A stretch of 64,000 bases of DNA from Ariolimax columbianus (GCA_036924085.1 JAVGWX010000004.1:81174941-81238940); one strand, 5' to 3'; positions 21,156 to 31,930 are shown, numbered from the stretch's first letter. The notes: generated from the letters alone by a model not told the origin. Numbers and translations: made by a program.

Positions 21156-21428
21156 AGCAAGGCAAAGGCAAAGGCCGTCGTCCATCGTAGACGATGACGG
21201 CATAATTTATTTGCTAGAGCTATTTTTAGTAAGGATTAACTGCGCTACTTTTTATCCTCACTCTCTCGTCTCTAGCCGCCCGACCCCAGTTGTAAGTCAA
21301 GGACAAGACGATTAGGGGGTGACTACGAGATGCAAGGGACTCCGTATCAAGCACGGCAGAGTCCGGAGTAGAACCCACACCACCTGATCACGAGGCTGAC
21401 GGTTTAACCACTACGCCACGGAATCCCG
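21156..21428 (-). mobile_element. SINE-G, copy 1
   Basis: On the minus strand GGATTCCGTGGCGTAGTGG starts a tRNA-like head with a box B, GGGTTCTACTCC. The element aligns along its length with the copy at 57136-57412, including AGCCGCCCGACCCC (plus-strand sense) and the ACGATGACGGCATAATTTAT segment. A convincing target-site duplication is not visible here. Confidence 0.85.
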
Positions 21429-22383
21429 ATAAACAAGCAGCAGTTTAATAATGAAATGATCATCCCTGTCCCGCTACCCTCGCATGCCTGTCCTAACTCG
21501 CTAATCTACCCTTCCCCAGACCAACTCTATCCACCACCCTACCCCCGGAACCCCGCCCTCCAACCTCCCTTAACCTAAGCCACCATAAAGATGTATCCTT
21601 ATGTCTTGAAGATGCAATCAAACATTTACGTTGAAGATGCAATTTTTTTTAAGTTTATGTTTTAATTTCAACGTTCAGTGGATAATTGTCCTAAAGAATA
21701 AATTATGTTCATATTTTGCGGTTCCACCCTCGGTTCACTATTTATTGAAAGTCCAATGGAATCGACTCAGCTGACAAATGTATCAAGATTACGCCATACT
21801 AAGTGACGTCAGTACTGCGCCTGACTAAGTGACGTCAGTACTACGCAATAAGGACAGTTCGGGGAATTAATTCTGAGAGTAATCCACAATAACTTGTATA
21901 ATATATTTGGCACTTGTCTGTCCCTAAAGATAAATAGGGAGCCAAATTTAGAGAGTTGTGTAAGCTTATTATTTTGGTGGATGATATGAAAAATACATTT
22001 GTAAAAATACTGGAATTATCACTTTTTTTTAAGTCGTGCGAATATTATTTGTGATTTCACTTAACAGACGATGGGATTACACCGACTATGTCCTCGAACA
22101 TTTATCTGCAATAAGATGGCGCGTCTGACAAGTCTGGGTTCCCGATTCGCTCCGGTGTTTGTTTTTATTTCTGGCCTTCCCAAGTTTCAAATCGGACAAA
22201 AATGTACCCAGTTGAACGGCTAGAATTTAAGACCGTGTTCTGTGGCAAGTTCAATGGACGTACGAAATCTAGTTTACCGGCACCTTGTTGCAGTTTTCAG
22301 CAGCACAAAGTGAACAAAGCTCACAGCTCCCAGTGTAGAAAATCGCGACAAACATGGCGGCTAGACCATCGCTCAATAACGGC
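21429..22383. other. unassigned ~950 bp
   Basis: No coding or mobile-element signature apart from the short duplicated motif listed separately. Confidence 0.5.
21797..21845. promoter_or_regulatory. duplicated TGACGTCA (CRE/ATF-like) sites
   Basis: ACTAAGTGACGTCAGTACT occurs twice in a 26-bp direct repeat, placing perfect palindromic TGACGTCA octamers at 21804 and 21830. The octamer is the CREB/ATF consensus. No gene is seen nearby, so a regulatory role is speculative. Confidence 0.25.
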
Positions 22384-22387
22384 TTAG

Positions 22388-22640
22388 AGTTAAGTTCACC
22401 TAAGTGAATTCTCAAAGACCGAGGGCTCACCTAAGTGAACTCTCAAAGGCCGAGGGCTCACCTAAGTGAATTCTCAAAGGCCGATGGCTCACCTAAGTGA
22501 ATTCTCACAAAGGCCGAGGGCTCACCTAAGTGAATTCTCAAAGGCCGAGGGCTCACCTAAGTGAATTCTCAAAGGCCGAGGGCTCACCTAAGTGAATTCT
22601 CAAAGGCCGAGGGCTCACCTAAGTGAATTTTCAGAGGCCG
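22388..22640. repeat. 31-bp minisatellite, ~8 units
   Basis: The unit is AAGTGAATTCTCAAAGGCCG plus AGGGCTCACCT. A poly(C) run follows at 22648. Confidence 0.97.
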
Positions 22641-22660
22641 AGGGTCCCCCCCCCCCCCCA

Positions 22661-23050
22661 CTCCAAATGGACGTTTCGCGTTAAACTCTCCATTCTCCGA
22701 ATCCTCAGAAGAGTCATGATAACCCGAGGAAGTACAAAATCCAGAGGTCGAAACAGAAAGCCAGATACTGACACTGGGCCATATAATACTCGTCGCGGTC
22801 CCTGTTCGAAGGCAGCGGAGAACTCGATCCCTCTCGATGTGTCCGCGATGACTTTTGTCACAATAAAACCAAAAGGTGCTAGGGCTTCTTGGAATACTTG
22901 AAATTCTGTTATTCAAACAGGCATGTTAATGCCTGATGCCAGGTAGTTGAAGTATTCGGCTATACGCAGTAGGAGTTATAAAGCTACCTAATGCTTACTA
23001 GGCCTGAGGGAACGTACAAATAATTTGGGTAGATTTGTTACTATAATTTT
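22661..23050. other. unassigned interval
   Basis: Nothing recognised. Confidence 0.5.
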
Positions 23051-23057
23051 AATAATG

Positions 23058-23285
23058 TTGTCCGGGCAGTGGCCTATAAGCCTACTCTGCTCGATTTCTA
23101 ACTGACAAGAGATTTTTAACGTGCTCGACACTGAACATGGGAGACCGATCTCACTACTCAGAGATCACTGGCATTTTTCACAAGAAGATCCAGGGGGGAA
23201 AATCTCGGTCTCCACAGTGATTCGACCCCACGACGTCCGACACCTGATGGGGACATCTTGCGTGGAGACCACAGAGCCCCACTCT
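23058..23285 (-). mobile_element. SINE-A, copy 1 (5' and central part)
   Basis: The minus strand reads CTGTGGTCTCCACGCAAGAT, then the box-B-like GGGGTCGAATCAC, then GGATCTTCTTGTGAAAAATG, GTAGTGAGATCGG and GTGTCGAGCACGTTAAAAAT. The same order occurs at 42.18 kb (plus) and 46.56 kb (minus). The 3' third seen in those copies is missing. Confidence 0.85.
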
Positions 23286-23902
23286 CGGATATTAGAAGTA
23301 CCCACCCAATGGCCGGAAAGAGGCGAAGAAGGTGTCGCCATCGCAACTCAAGACTCCGACTGGATTAGGCATGGCGTGACCAAGGTAGTGTTCGATTGAC
23401 AATACAGGCCGCTGGCGTCTAATCGAACGTTGTTTTTATTATTATTATGTCCTCAAAAGTGACATTAGTACAATCACAATATTTGCCGGGATATAAACGT
23501 TGGAAGTCGAAAGATCGACTGACTTTGAAAAACATTGTTGAAGCATGTTAGAGTAATTACAGAATGGTTGTCCTTGCGGCTGTAACTGTTGCTAAGTTTA
23601 ATTGTTCATTTACTTTTGTCGTATTATTTCTATATTTCGTCATTTGTTCCGAAGAAGCGAGGGAAGTTATCAGGAGTGGTCTCACCTTTTCGTTCGTGCT
23701 CGTAGAAGCGGGTTGTGTCACAGCGGTCTTGTCAAAGAGATCAGGATCGATACTGGAATCCTTCTTGTACTTATCATACTGATGAACCTCGCTGTGCCCT
23801 ACAGTCACGAGGACCCCAGTCCACAGTCTCAAGTACCCACCGGGATGTAAGAAGAGTTACTGTAACACGCTACCAAAGTAGAGTCGTCAAGAGCTAATTC
23901 TC

Positions 23903-24055
23903 CTTCTTCGTTCTCAATCTCCGGTAACCAAACCCGGAAAAGGTCTTTGCAAGTAGCAGAATTTTTTCTGCAGAACTGATTTCGTTGTATCGTAGTTTAC
24001 TGCTCAAATGCAATATTTGTACCTTTTAGCCCGACATATCCGACTTCTGCAGGCA
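23903..24055 (-). mobile_element. SINE-D, 5'-truncated copy
   Basis: The minus strand matches the 3' half of SINE-D: GCAGAAGTCGGATATGTCGG, GGTACAAATATTGC, GTAAACTACGATACAACG and GAGATTGAGAACGAAGAAGG. About 150 bp remain. Confidence 0.85.
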
Positions 24056-24227
24056 TTTGTTGAGTACCTGGTTAACCTTTCCCTCTTCTTCGCTAATCTC
24101 CTATGTTGTAGCCTTTAATTTTAGAAACACCAAAGGGTCTTGGTATCTCTGGTACGCCGGCCCTAACCCTAGCAGTCAACTATGGGTCGTTTTCCGCTGC
24201 AGCTTATGCACTGTACCGCATCTTGAT

Positions 24228-24280
24228 TTCAAAAGTTAATTCAACTTAGTACGAGTAGCTTCGAACAACAACCTTCCAGT
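24228..24280. repeat. 47-bp satellite, left remnant
   Basis: AAAGTTAATTCAACTTAGTA and CGAGTAGCTTCGAACAAC is one unit of the array that resumes at ~24640. The LINE copy at 24281 separates the two parts. Confidence 0.9.
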
Positions 24281-24635
24281 CCAAAAGATTTATTAGGGCC
24301 AGAAACATGACCAAATGGGAAACAGAACATACAGGATACACACAAAATGATGCTTATTACCAGTTCAACAGAAAAGAGCAGGTCGTGGTCTTCAGACTCC
24401 GCACAGGCCATAACAGATTGAGGTACCATCTATTCAATAAACTGACTACTGATGAATACACATGTGGTACAGGGAAAATGACCGCTGAACATCTGCTGCA
24501 AAATTGCCCGACATGCGAGGACCAGTGGCAACACTAGACGAGCTCTATGGCAGTGTCGACAGCCTCAGAATGACAGCTGCTTTCTTCGAACAAATTCAAG
24601 TTGACGTCAGACAGCGTACGAAGAAGAAGAAGAAC
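24281..24635 (+). mobile_element. 5'-truncated I-type LINE copy
   Basis: The translation starts near 'SKRFIRARNMTKWETEHTGY' and continues 'YYQFNRKEQVVVFRLRTGHN', 'CGTGKMTAEHLLQNCPT', which corresponds to about residue 1180 to the end of the full-length LINE at 5191-9096. One cysteine of the knuckle region is lost in a deletion, and a frameshift follows at about 24530. It ends AGCGTACGAAGAAGAAG, the family's tail. By eye it is clearly more diverged than the copy at 26117. Confidence 0.88.
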
Positions 24636-25035
24636 AACAATAACGACCTTCCAAAAGTTAATTCAACTCTGTACGAGTAGCTTCGAACAACGACTTTCCA
24701 AAACTTAATTCAACTCTGTACGAGTAGCTTCGAACAACGACCTTCCAAAACTTAATTCAACTCTGTACGAGTAGCTTCGAACAACGATCTTCCAAAAGTT
24801 AATTCAATTCAGTACGAGTAGCTTCGAACAACGACCTTCCAAAACTTAATTCAACTCTGTACCAGTAGCTTCGAACAACGACCTTCCAAAACTTAATTCA
24901 ACTCTGTACGAGTAGCTTCGAACAACGACCTTCCAAAAGTTAATTCAACTCAGTACGAGTAGCTTCGAACAACGACCTTCAAAAAGTTAATTCAACTCAG
25001 TACCAGTAGCTTCGAACAACGACCTTTCAAAAGAA
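24636..25035. repeat. 47-bp satellite, ~8 units
   Basis: The unit is CGACCTTCCAAAAGTTAATT, CAACTCTGTACGAGTAGCTT, CGAACAA. Together with 24228-24280 it forms one array invaded by a LINE. Confidence 0.96.
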
Positions 25036-25229
25036 GAGAAGAATGTTGAACAAGTACTTGAACAAATTAGAAAGGATGACCACAGATTGAGTGAAGAGAG
25101 GGAAGGGTGTGTGTGGAGCATGGGGGCTGCTACTGCTGCTTTAGAAAACGACAATATGCATGACTCTACAATCTTGAACAATCCTTCTCGTGGTCACGGA
25201 ATGACTTTTGGGGTAAGCAACAGAGGGTA

Positions 25230-25470
25230 AACAAAAAAAGCAGTAATACGGTGGAAGTTTGATAAGCAGCTAGACAAGACCTCGATTTCGCAGATGATAT
25301 TTGTTTGTTGTCACACAAGTACATACGAGGAAAGATAGACGTACTAACATGTGAAGCAGAAACGGTGGGATTGCAGATCAGTATAAATCAATCAAAGGTA
25401 ATGAGAATAAATAACAAAGGCTCAACAAAAATTAACTTTATGATAATTGAAGTGGTGCATTCTTCTTCTT
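25230..25470 (+). pseudogene. LINE RT palm fragment with FADD motif
   Basis: A plus-strand frame reads 'LDFADDICLLSHK' (from ~25283), then 'IRGKIDVLTCEAETVGLQIS' and 'KVMRINNKGSTKI', i.e. RT motif C and the following region. The upstream palm is degenerate. It stops at the opposing LINE tail at 25461-25476. Confidence 0.8.
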
Positions 25471-26070
25471 CTTCTTCGTCTACGACGAACAACTGATGCC
25501 GTGCGCCTAGCCCGGTGTGGTTCACTAAGGAGACTGTTCGTTTTAGGTCTTCGTCTATCCCCTAGGTCTTCGTCGATCCCCTACAGCTTTTCGAGCATGG
25601 TCGCTCCAGACTGCCTCTCTTTGGTCTATACAAGTGGGACAGTCCTGCCGAATATGTTGGGGTGTTTGTTTAGGTGCTCGACAATCGCATGTGACAGTGT
25701 ATCTGAGACCCATTCTGTGGAGGTGGAACTTGAGTCTGCAATGTCCCGTTCTAAGTCTGAAGATCTGTGTCTGCCCATCTCTGCCAAGTTTGTCTATGCT
25801 GTCGTTTCCAAAGATGCCACAACAGGCTAGAATCCACTGTAGAACTAGATCTGGATTTTTAGGGACATCAATCCAATGTCATATATTATTTCGTGTGAGA
25901 GTATTTTATTTGGAACTTGAGGTGGCTTGTAGTACACTCCTGGAGTCTGTTAGAATGACTGTTTTCTTTGTAGTTGTGTTTTTGCTGGACCGCGTTGCTG
26001 CATGTACAGCTGTTGTTTCAGAAGTTTGTACACGTCTCTCCTGCTGGTAGGGAGTAGTTTCCTATGTCGC
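25461..26070 (-). pseudogene. second I-type LINE family: RNase H and C-terminal knuckle
   Basis: On the minus strand one reads 'TVILTDSRSVLQATSSS' (RNase H third acidic motif), 'DLVLQWILACCGIFGNDSID', 'KLGRDG' (normally W-P-HCGI-GNE-AD-LA), then 'IFRLRTGHCRLKFHLHRMGL' and a C-x-C...H...C knuckle 'CDCRAPKQTPQHIRQDC'. A TAGACGAAGAAGAAG tail closes it. Several frames are used. It differs from the full-length LINE at most residues, so it belongs to a separate family with a similar type of 3' tail. Confidence 0.85.
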
Positions 26071-26116
26071 CGGTGGAGTGTGTGCTGTGAATAGCTACGA
26101 AGATGGATGAACAAAT

Positions 26117-26420
26117 GAAGAGAGCAGGTCGTTGTCTTCAGACTTCGCACTGGCCACAACAGACTGAGGTACCACCTATTCAACAAATTGAAGATAGGGT
26201 GTACCGACGAATGCCCGTGCGGTACTGGTAAAATGACCACTGAACATATGCTGCAGAACTGCCCGACATACGAGGATCAGAGAGAGCAGATGTGGCCATT
26301 ACCAGTGGAACTGCAAGACAAGCTCTATGGCAGTGGCGAGAGCCTCAGGATGACCGCCGCTTTTTTCGAAAAAATAATGGTTACTGTCTGATTGTGTACG
26401 CAGAAGAAGAAGAAGAAGAA
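26117..26420 (+). mobile_element. young 5'-truncated copy of the full-length LINE family
   Basis: The copy is flanked by a perfect 12-bp duplication, GGATGAACAAAT (26105-26116 and 26421-26432). It aligns without gaps to 8822-9125 with about eleven substitutions (~96% identity by eye) and keeps the frame through the stop, ending 'FFEKIMVTV'. The tail is GTACGCAGAAGAAG. It is a textbook product of target-primed reverse transcription. Confidence 0.95.
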
Positions 26421-26579
26421 GGATGAACAAATCAAGATGTTCACACCAGAATGAAACCAAATATGAAACTCGGCATAAATCCGCATGGAGCAAACGAATA
26501 GGCTGTTTAACACTAATGTAAATTATGTCCTTTTGTATGGCACGGGGACATGCATGTGACTAAGAGTATAGGATCTAGA

Positions 26580-26795
26580 CTGCATAACTTCGCCCGTCGC
26601 CATGTTAGTTGGCCAGTGACGACAGACACAGATTTCTATGAAAAGGCGTGGCAGCAACCATTATGGCGGGAGATTGGACAAAGAAAGTAGAGATGGTTAG
26701 GACACACTCTCAGAAAAATGGCGCAGAGTATAACCAGACATGCGCTGGATTGAAACCCGCAAGGAAAGAAAAATGGAATGGATCTCTAAAGTTTT
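26580..26795 (+). pseudogene. LINE 3'-end fragment
   Basis: A frame encodes 'QQPLWREIGQRKWRWLGHTL', 'RKMAQSITRHALD', then a stop and 'NPQGKK'. This is the W-R-GH-LRK...WNPQGKR end of a LINE RT. It lies tail-to-tail with a related copy on the minus strand that begins at ~26850. Confidence 0.8.
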
Positions 26796-26849
26796 TTGTC
26801 TGTTGTCTTAATAGAACAACCTGCAAGGCATTTCTTTATCCATCCCTTG

Positions 26850-28235
26850 ATGTTATCATCCAACATTTCTCTCTCTCTTTCGCCTTCTATCACCCAGGGG
26901 TGCATAGGCCATCATCCTACCGTCTCCAAGGTGCTCTATCCTGCGCAATCTTTTCCTCTTCCGTCCAGCTTTTTCCTGTTTTATTTACTTCCGCTTCCAG
27001 ATCTCGTCTCTATGTATTCCTTGGTCTACATATGCCTTACCTTCCTTGGGGTTTCTATGACAGAGATTGCCTGGTGATACTGGCCTGAGGCTTTCTTAAT
27101 GTATGACCCATCCATCTACACTCTCTTCCTAAGATTTCCTGTTCTAGTTTACCTTTTTCCGCTCTCTCCCACAGTCTGTCGTTTGAAACTTTGTCAAATC
27201 AATTAAACCAAGAATCTTTCTCAGGCATCTGTTGACAAACCCCTGCAGTCTCCTATCCATTGCCTATGGTCATCCTCCAGGTTTCTGCTCCATACAGCAG
27301 GACTGGCTTGACATTTGAATTTAAAATACCTATTTTTGTCTTCCTTATTTCCTTAGAGTTCCATATGGGTTTCAACATTCCGAATGCAACTTGCTTTTTG
27401 TGTCCTTGTTTGTGTATCCTTGTTTTTATATCCTTGTCTTCCTTGTTGATGATACTTCCTAGGTATGTAAATACCTCTACCTCTTCCAGTGCCTTTCCTC
27501 TGAGTTTGATTGGTTTTGTATTTGCTGCATTGACCCTAATTATTTTTGTCTTCTCCTCATGGATCTTCAAGCTGACTTGTTTAGATGTATAATCCAGTCT
27601 ATCCAGTTTCCTTTCCATTTGGCTTTGGCTGTAGGACAGAAGGGCTATATCATCCGCAAAATCCAGGTCCTCCAGCTGTTTATTCAAGGTCCACTGGATT
27701 CCATTTCTCTCATTTGTAGTTACTTTCATAATCCAGTCCACTGCCAGGATGAACAGGAAAGGCAAAATTAGGCAACTCTGTCGTACCCCTGATTTAATTT
27801 GGAATGCTTTTTCAGTTGTCCTTTGTGTATAACTCGGCATTGTCTACTTTAATTCCTCTGTCTAAATATGTTTGTGAGCTTTTAAGAAATTCCATAGTGC
27901 CTCGGTCGTTTCCAGAGTATATCTCTGTCCGAATTGTCGAAAGCCATTTCATAATCAACTAAATTGATGTACAAACTCGAATTCCATTCCAATGATTGTT
28001 CCACAATAATCCGCATGCTCTTCCTGACCTGTGTTTTTTGCGGATCTAGTTTTATTATTTAGTAAGGTCATTTTCTTATTTCGCCTCTTCTCGATTTTAG
28101 TGATTGCTTCAGCTGTTATCCATTATTTATGCAATCGTTTCTTCATCCCAAGCACTTCCTCGCATGCAGTTTCCCATGTACTTTGTACTTGTTCTCATTT
28201 GTCCTCAATGCTGGCCCCTTCATCTAGCTGCTCCA
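26850..28235 (-). pseudogene. long LINE reverse-transcriptase remnant
   Basis: From right to left the minus strand carries a degraded motif A, 'VDYEMAFDNSDRDILWK' (27.95 kb), then an open stretch of 195 codons (27840-27253) with 'GVRQSCLILPFLFILAVDW', 'LEDLDFADDIALLS' (intact catalytic DD), 'LKIHEEKTKIIRVN', 'VFTYLGSIINKEDKD' and 'KPVLLYGAETWR'. After further frame breaks come 'LQGFVNRCLRKILGLID' and 'GWVIHxESL' / 'ITRQ'-like C-terminal blocks down to ~26890. The GVRQGC variant (here GVRQSC), the DFADD motif and the lack of RNase H suit an RTE- or CR1-related clade; the clade is not certain. Confidence 0.85.
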
Positions 28236-28249
28236 TTGCTTGATATTTA

Positions 28250-28510
28250 TTTCTGAGTGTTTTACAGAACTCGTAAGTCTATCCCTTGATGTTATCCTCC
28301 ATCTGTTGTACATCTTCGACACATCTACCTTCCACCTTTCCTTCCAGTATTGTTTTCAGCAAGGTGCTATTGCCTTTGATGTTACCAAAATATTTGAACT
28401 CCTTATCTATGATTTCGTTCATCAACTCCCTTTGGCCTCCTTATTTCTCCGAGACTTCCTAATATGTTCTTTTTTCTGTCCAATAGATACGTCAGGCTTT
28501 TCTATCATCA
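28250..28510 (-). pseudogene. LINE 3'-end fragment
   Basis: The minus strand has TTGAAATATTTTGGTAACAT..., corresponding to the 'FKYFGHI' block, followed by a basic G-R-R-G-like stretch. It is short and degenerate and resembles the fragment at 13.1 kb. Confidence 0.5.
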
Positions 28511-29035
28511 TCTAGCATGTCCTTCATAGAACGTCGCCCACCACACAGCGTACCTGAAGAAACTTTTCCCCTTGCCAAAACGCCAGCCTCCGCCACAGTC
28601 ATTCCTGAATATCTTGGTGCCATCGTCTTCTTGGTCTACCTCTGCCTTTTTCTTGCTAAAATACCTTCCATCACTGTTCTCTCAAGACCGTTGTGTCTTT
28701 TGATGTGGTCACAAAGTATTTCAATTTTCTGGCCAAAAACGAATTTATAAAGCAGTATTTCTCTATGGCTCAACTCTTGCCGAATGTCTAAATTTGTATT
28801 TTTTTCCGTCCAGTGTATTCAGAGGATCTTTCTGTAACATTTTGACTAGAATAACTCGATTCTTTTTCTAGAAGGTTTGGTAACTATCCATGATTCGCAG
28901 CCTTATGCTGCCACATGAAAAACACAGACTCTTATTCAAGACTTTCACTTTTGTCGATTTGTTGGTGCTCTGCCATACTTTCTTCAGACTTCCAGCCAGC
29001 CTCTGCGTTGTCATGGTTAGTCTTCTTCTCATTTC
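28511..29035 (-). pseudogene. LINE 3' fragment (family ending ATFYKGHAT)
   Basis: From ~29035 leftwards the minus strand encodes 'MTTQRLAGSLKKVWQSTNKS', 'TKVKVLNKSLCFSCGS', 'LRIMDSYQTF', then frame-shifted 'VKMLQKDPLNTLDGK', 'DQEDDGTK' and the terminal 'ATFYEGHAR'. It aligns block for block with 47.61-48.13 kb and 14.96-15.35 kb. Confidence 0.8.
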
Positions 29036-29510
29036 TTTTCTTCTTAATATCCACATTTCAAAAGCATCAGTTCCCTTCTCCAACCGTTTATTCATTGTCC
29101 ATATTTCTACACTTTACAGCAATGACGAGCATACATTAACCTATGACCGCTCTCACTTTTAACCTGTGAGTGGCTTTCTTGAATATCACAAAATGACTCA
29201 TATTTATGAAAACAGATTTGGCCATCCCTGCTCGTCTCTTAATTTCCATTCCCCATCTCCAATTCTCCGTTATTAAATTGCGAAGATTAGAAAAGCTCTT
29301 AATCCTTTCCAGAATGTTGTCTGTAGATTTCGAGTCTAATTGGCTAATTATCATTTCGTTGTCTCAGTGCAATATCTAGATTTGATTTTGTTTCCTTGAA
29401 TTACCAATTCTTGCCTTTCTGGTATGTTTTCAGCCAAAATAACTGTGTTGTCTGCATATCGGATATTATTTATTGATACTTCACACATAATGAATTCTGA
29501 CATGTCCTTT
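29036..29510 (-). pseudogene. LINE RT palm-to-thumb fragment
   Basis: Minus-strand frames give 'EVSINNIRYADNTVILAEN' (motif C, with YADD changed to YADN), 'IKSFSNLRNLITENWRWGME', 'IKRRAGMAKSVFINMSHF' and 'WTMNKRLEKGTDAFEMWILR'. It is fused at its 3' end to a different LINE family at ~29035 and cut at its 5' end by a VNTR-F element. Confidence 0.8.
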
Positions 29511-29515
29511 ATGTG

Positions 29516-30395
29516 TTGTTGTTGTTGTTGTTGCTGTTGTTGTTGTTTCTGAATGCCCACAATGAGTAGAATTACTCTTATGTGCGCCCTAAAAAGGACG
29601 TTAAGTTGCAGGTTGTCGTAGCTTTCCTCACATCCTGAGCGTGCTGATGAAGGTAGACCGGTGTGCTCCAGGCGGTTGTGCTATGTTTTGCTTGATCTGC
29701 GTGTTGCTCACTACTACGGGGATCATGTCGATCTCTCACCTTGTTAGCCGGGCTGCCATGAAAACAGCCCGCTTCCAGGAAGGGCTGCGAGGAAGCCAAT
29801 GTGAGGGTCTTGTCCAGTATAATTTGCCTGAACCTGCCTAACATGTGTGATCAGTATAATTTGCCTGAACCTGCCTAACATGTGTGATCAGTATAATTTG
29901 CCTGAACCTGCCTAACATGTGTGATCAGTATAATTTGCCTGAACCTGCCTAACATGTGTGATCAGTATAATTTGCCTGAACCTGCCTAACATGTGTGATC
30001 AGTATAATTTGCCTGAACCTGCCTAACATGTGTGATCAGTATAATTTGCCTGAACCTGCCTAACATGTGTGATCAGTATAATTTGCCTGAACCTGCCTAA
30101 CATGTGTGATCAGTATAATTTGCCTGAACCTGCCTAACATGTGTGATCAGTATAATTTGCCTGAACCTGCCTAACATGTGTGATCAGTATAATTTGCCTG
30201 AACCTGCCTAACATGTGTGATCAGTATAATTTGCCTGAACCTGCCTAACATGTGTGATCAGTATAATGTGCCTGAACCTGCCTAACATGTGTGATCAGTA
30301 TAATTTGCCTGAACCTGCCTAACATGTGTGATCAGTATAATTTGCCTGAACCTGCCTAACATGTGTGATCAGTATATTTTGCCTGACCAGACGTT
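29516..30395 (-). mobile_element. VNTR-F element, copy F1 (15-unit head)
   Basis: Read on the minus strand, the 5' end AACGTCTGGTCAGGCAAAAT is followed by ~15 units of a 37-bp repeat (29828-30380). A ~215-bp body comes next (GACCCTCACATTGGCTTCCT, GCAGCCCGGCTAACAAGGTG, AGCACGCTCAGGATGTGAGG), then TCATTGTGGGCATTC and a CAA/AAC-type tail (29516-29550). Units are nearly identical. No ORF with a recognisable domain is present; the 88-codon ORF across the body is not conserved in frame among copies. Confidence 0.85.
29828..30380. repeat. 37-bp array of F1, ~15 units
   Basis: The unit (plus strand) is CTAACATGTGTGATCAGTAT plus AATTTGCCTGAACCTGC. This is the reverse complement of the unit at 54.5 and 56.0 kb, with a few substitutions. 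Confidence 0.97.
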
Positions 30396-30739
30396 ACTCC
30401 TCCTTCCCCCTCTGTGTTGGAAAATTAATTCCTCGTTAATGGTAAACTGACAGAGGGGACAGTGCGCATTGTAGTAGCACTCTTCCTGCATGTTTACAGG
30501 GTGAGTAAAGCCTGCCAGATCTTAGAGTGCCATTTTATCCCACAGTAAATGTTATTAAGTATTATTGTGTATTATCAATCCATGTCTTTTTTCCCGCAAG
30601 TAATTCATTTCTCATGTCGGACTATTTCAAATGTTTTTATTTTTGTAATCTATAAGACATAAGACATACATACATAATTGTTTTTACTTCTAAAAATGTA
30701 TCTGCTACAATCCGCAAACATAATATTGCTTCTCGAAAT
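30396..30739. other. unassigned AT-rich interval
   Basis: No recognisable feature. Confidence 0.5.
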
Positions 30740-30960
30740 TTGACTGAACTTGTTCTTTATACTGGTTTAGAAGACTCTGTAGAATATGTGTACAACCAGT
30801 TTCTTTTACATTCACTTGATCTAAAAATATATATGTGCGTCCGATCTATTCCATGCATTGTATGTATTCCAAGCATTCGGCACTTGTTCCGATATTCTGT
30901 CTAAATCCAATTTGTGTATCCTGACCTTCATTGTCGACTCTACATTATATTTTTTTTTAT
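30740..30960 (-). mobile_element. CR1-like LINE 3' tail fragment
   Basis: On the minus strand CTGGTTGTACACATATTCTA and CAGAGTCTTCTAAACCAGTA, TAAAGAAC form the 3' terminal module shared with the CR1-like fragment at 42.64 kb and SINE-A. Upstream, 'VPNAWNTYNAWN' may be a degraded 'VANAWNALP'. The latter is weak. Confidence 0.55.
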
Positions 30961-31389
30961 TTTTTTTATTTTCCATGTTTGCCTCACTAGTTTCTACTGG
31001 CGGAGGTGCACCTATTCCACCCCAGACAGAAGTCAACTGGGAAATATTAAAACGCATAAACCAGTGCTTGGATGCATGTGTGAGTCGGTATGTACCTATG
31101 CTAGATTTGTGCGCTCTCAGAACCCAGCCCATCCAAAGTGCAATGAAAGGGCCTCACCATGAAGGCGCGTGTGCAAGTTGAGCAAGAATGTGATTGTTGA
31201 ACAGAGTTTTAAATATAACCCAAAAAAACGTGTATTTCTGTTCTATATCATTTTTTATTGTGTCAGAATAGTGTTGTCCAACTAGCTTGTAGCTTTAAAA
31301 TCTGGACATCCATAGGCACGAGGTGTCTTGTGTAGAATTATAAAAACATATATAAACAGGTCGTTGGGTATAGAAAACGTTTAGTAGAT

Positions 31390-31515
31390 ACTATTACAGA
31401 GAGCAGTGATTTTATCAACACCGAATTATTCCACAGCTTCAATGATTTCTATATTTATTGTATCCATACCCGGTGCTTTCCCTTTACTCATACTTACTTC
31501 CGCGTCTTGTCATAG
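31390..31515 (-). pseudogene. LINE RT N-terminal palm fragment
   Basis: The minus strand encodes 'MSKGKAPGMDTINIEIIEAV', then a stop and 'FGVDKITALCN', matching the 'GKAPG-DGI--E-IKA-G' motif that opens the RT domain of many LINEs. Confidence 0.8.
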
Positions 31516-31629
31516 GGCAGTGGTTCAGTGCTCTGCCAGACTGATCGACGTGTCGTTACCCTCAAGCAGGTCGCTCGCAGGTCATGCTTTGTAAGATAGA
31601 AAGGTGCATGCTAAGAATGGAGTGGGCAA

Positions 31630-31930
31630 CTGTGGTGTACACGGTGTCACATGGATCTACTGCCGCGCCCGGTGACATGCAGACGTCTGGTGCAACGAAA
31701 GTGCTGATGCTGTGGTGAACGACGCGGTGATGACGAGAAACAGGGTTGAGTTGATTAAGGCAGCGATGGATACTCTTTAAAATGATGAAGAGACAGAAGG
31801 TCGGGAAAATGTATATATGCAGAGTATGATAGATTTGGGAGTGATTATGGGAGAGGGGAGAAAGCGTGTCCTGTCTGGAAAGATCCGAAGAAGACGGAAT
31901 CAACACCTGACTGGGACTCTAAATGTACGC
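31630..31930 (+). pseudogene. RNase H fragment of a further retroelement family
   Basis: A plus frame reads 'VTWIYCRAR', a stop, then 'HADVWCNESADAVVNDAVMT', which is the W-Y-PGH-.V.GNE-AD--A end of a retroelement RNase H domain. It continues 'ELIKAAMDTL', then 'MIDLGVIMGEGRKRVLSGK', similar to the region after RNase H in jockey-related proteins. There are stops, so it is dead. Confidence 0.65.
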
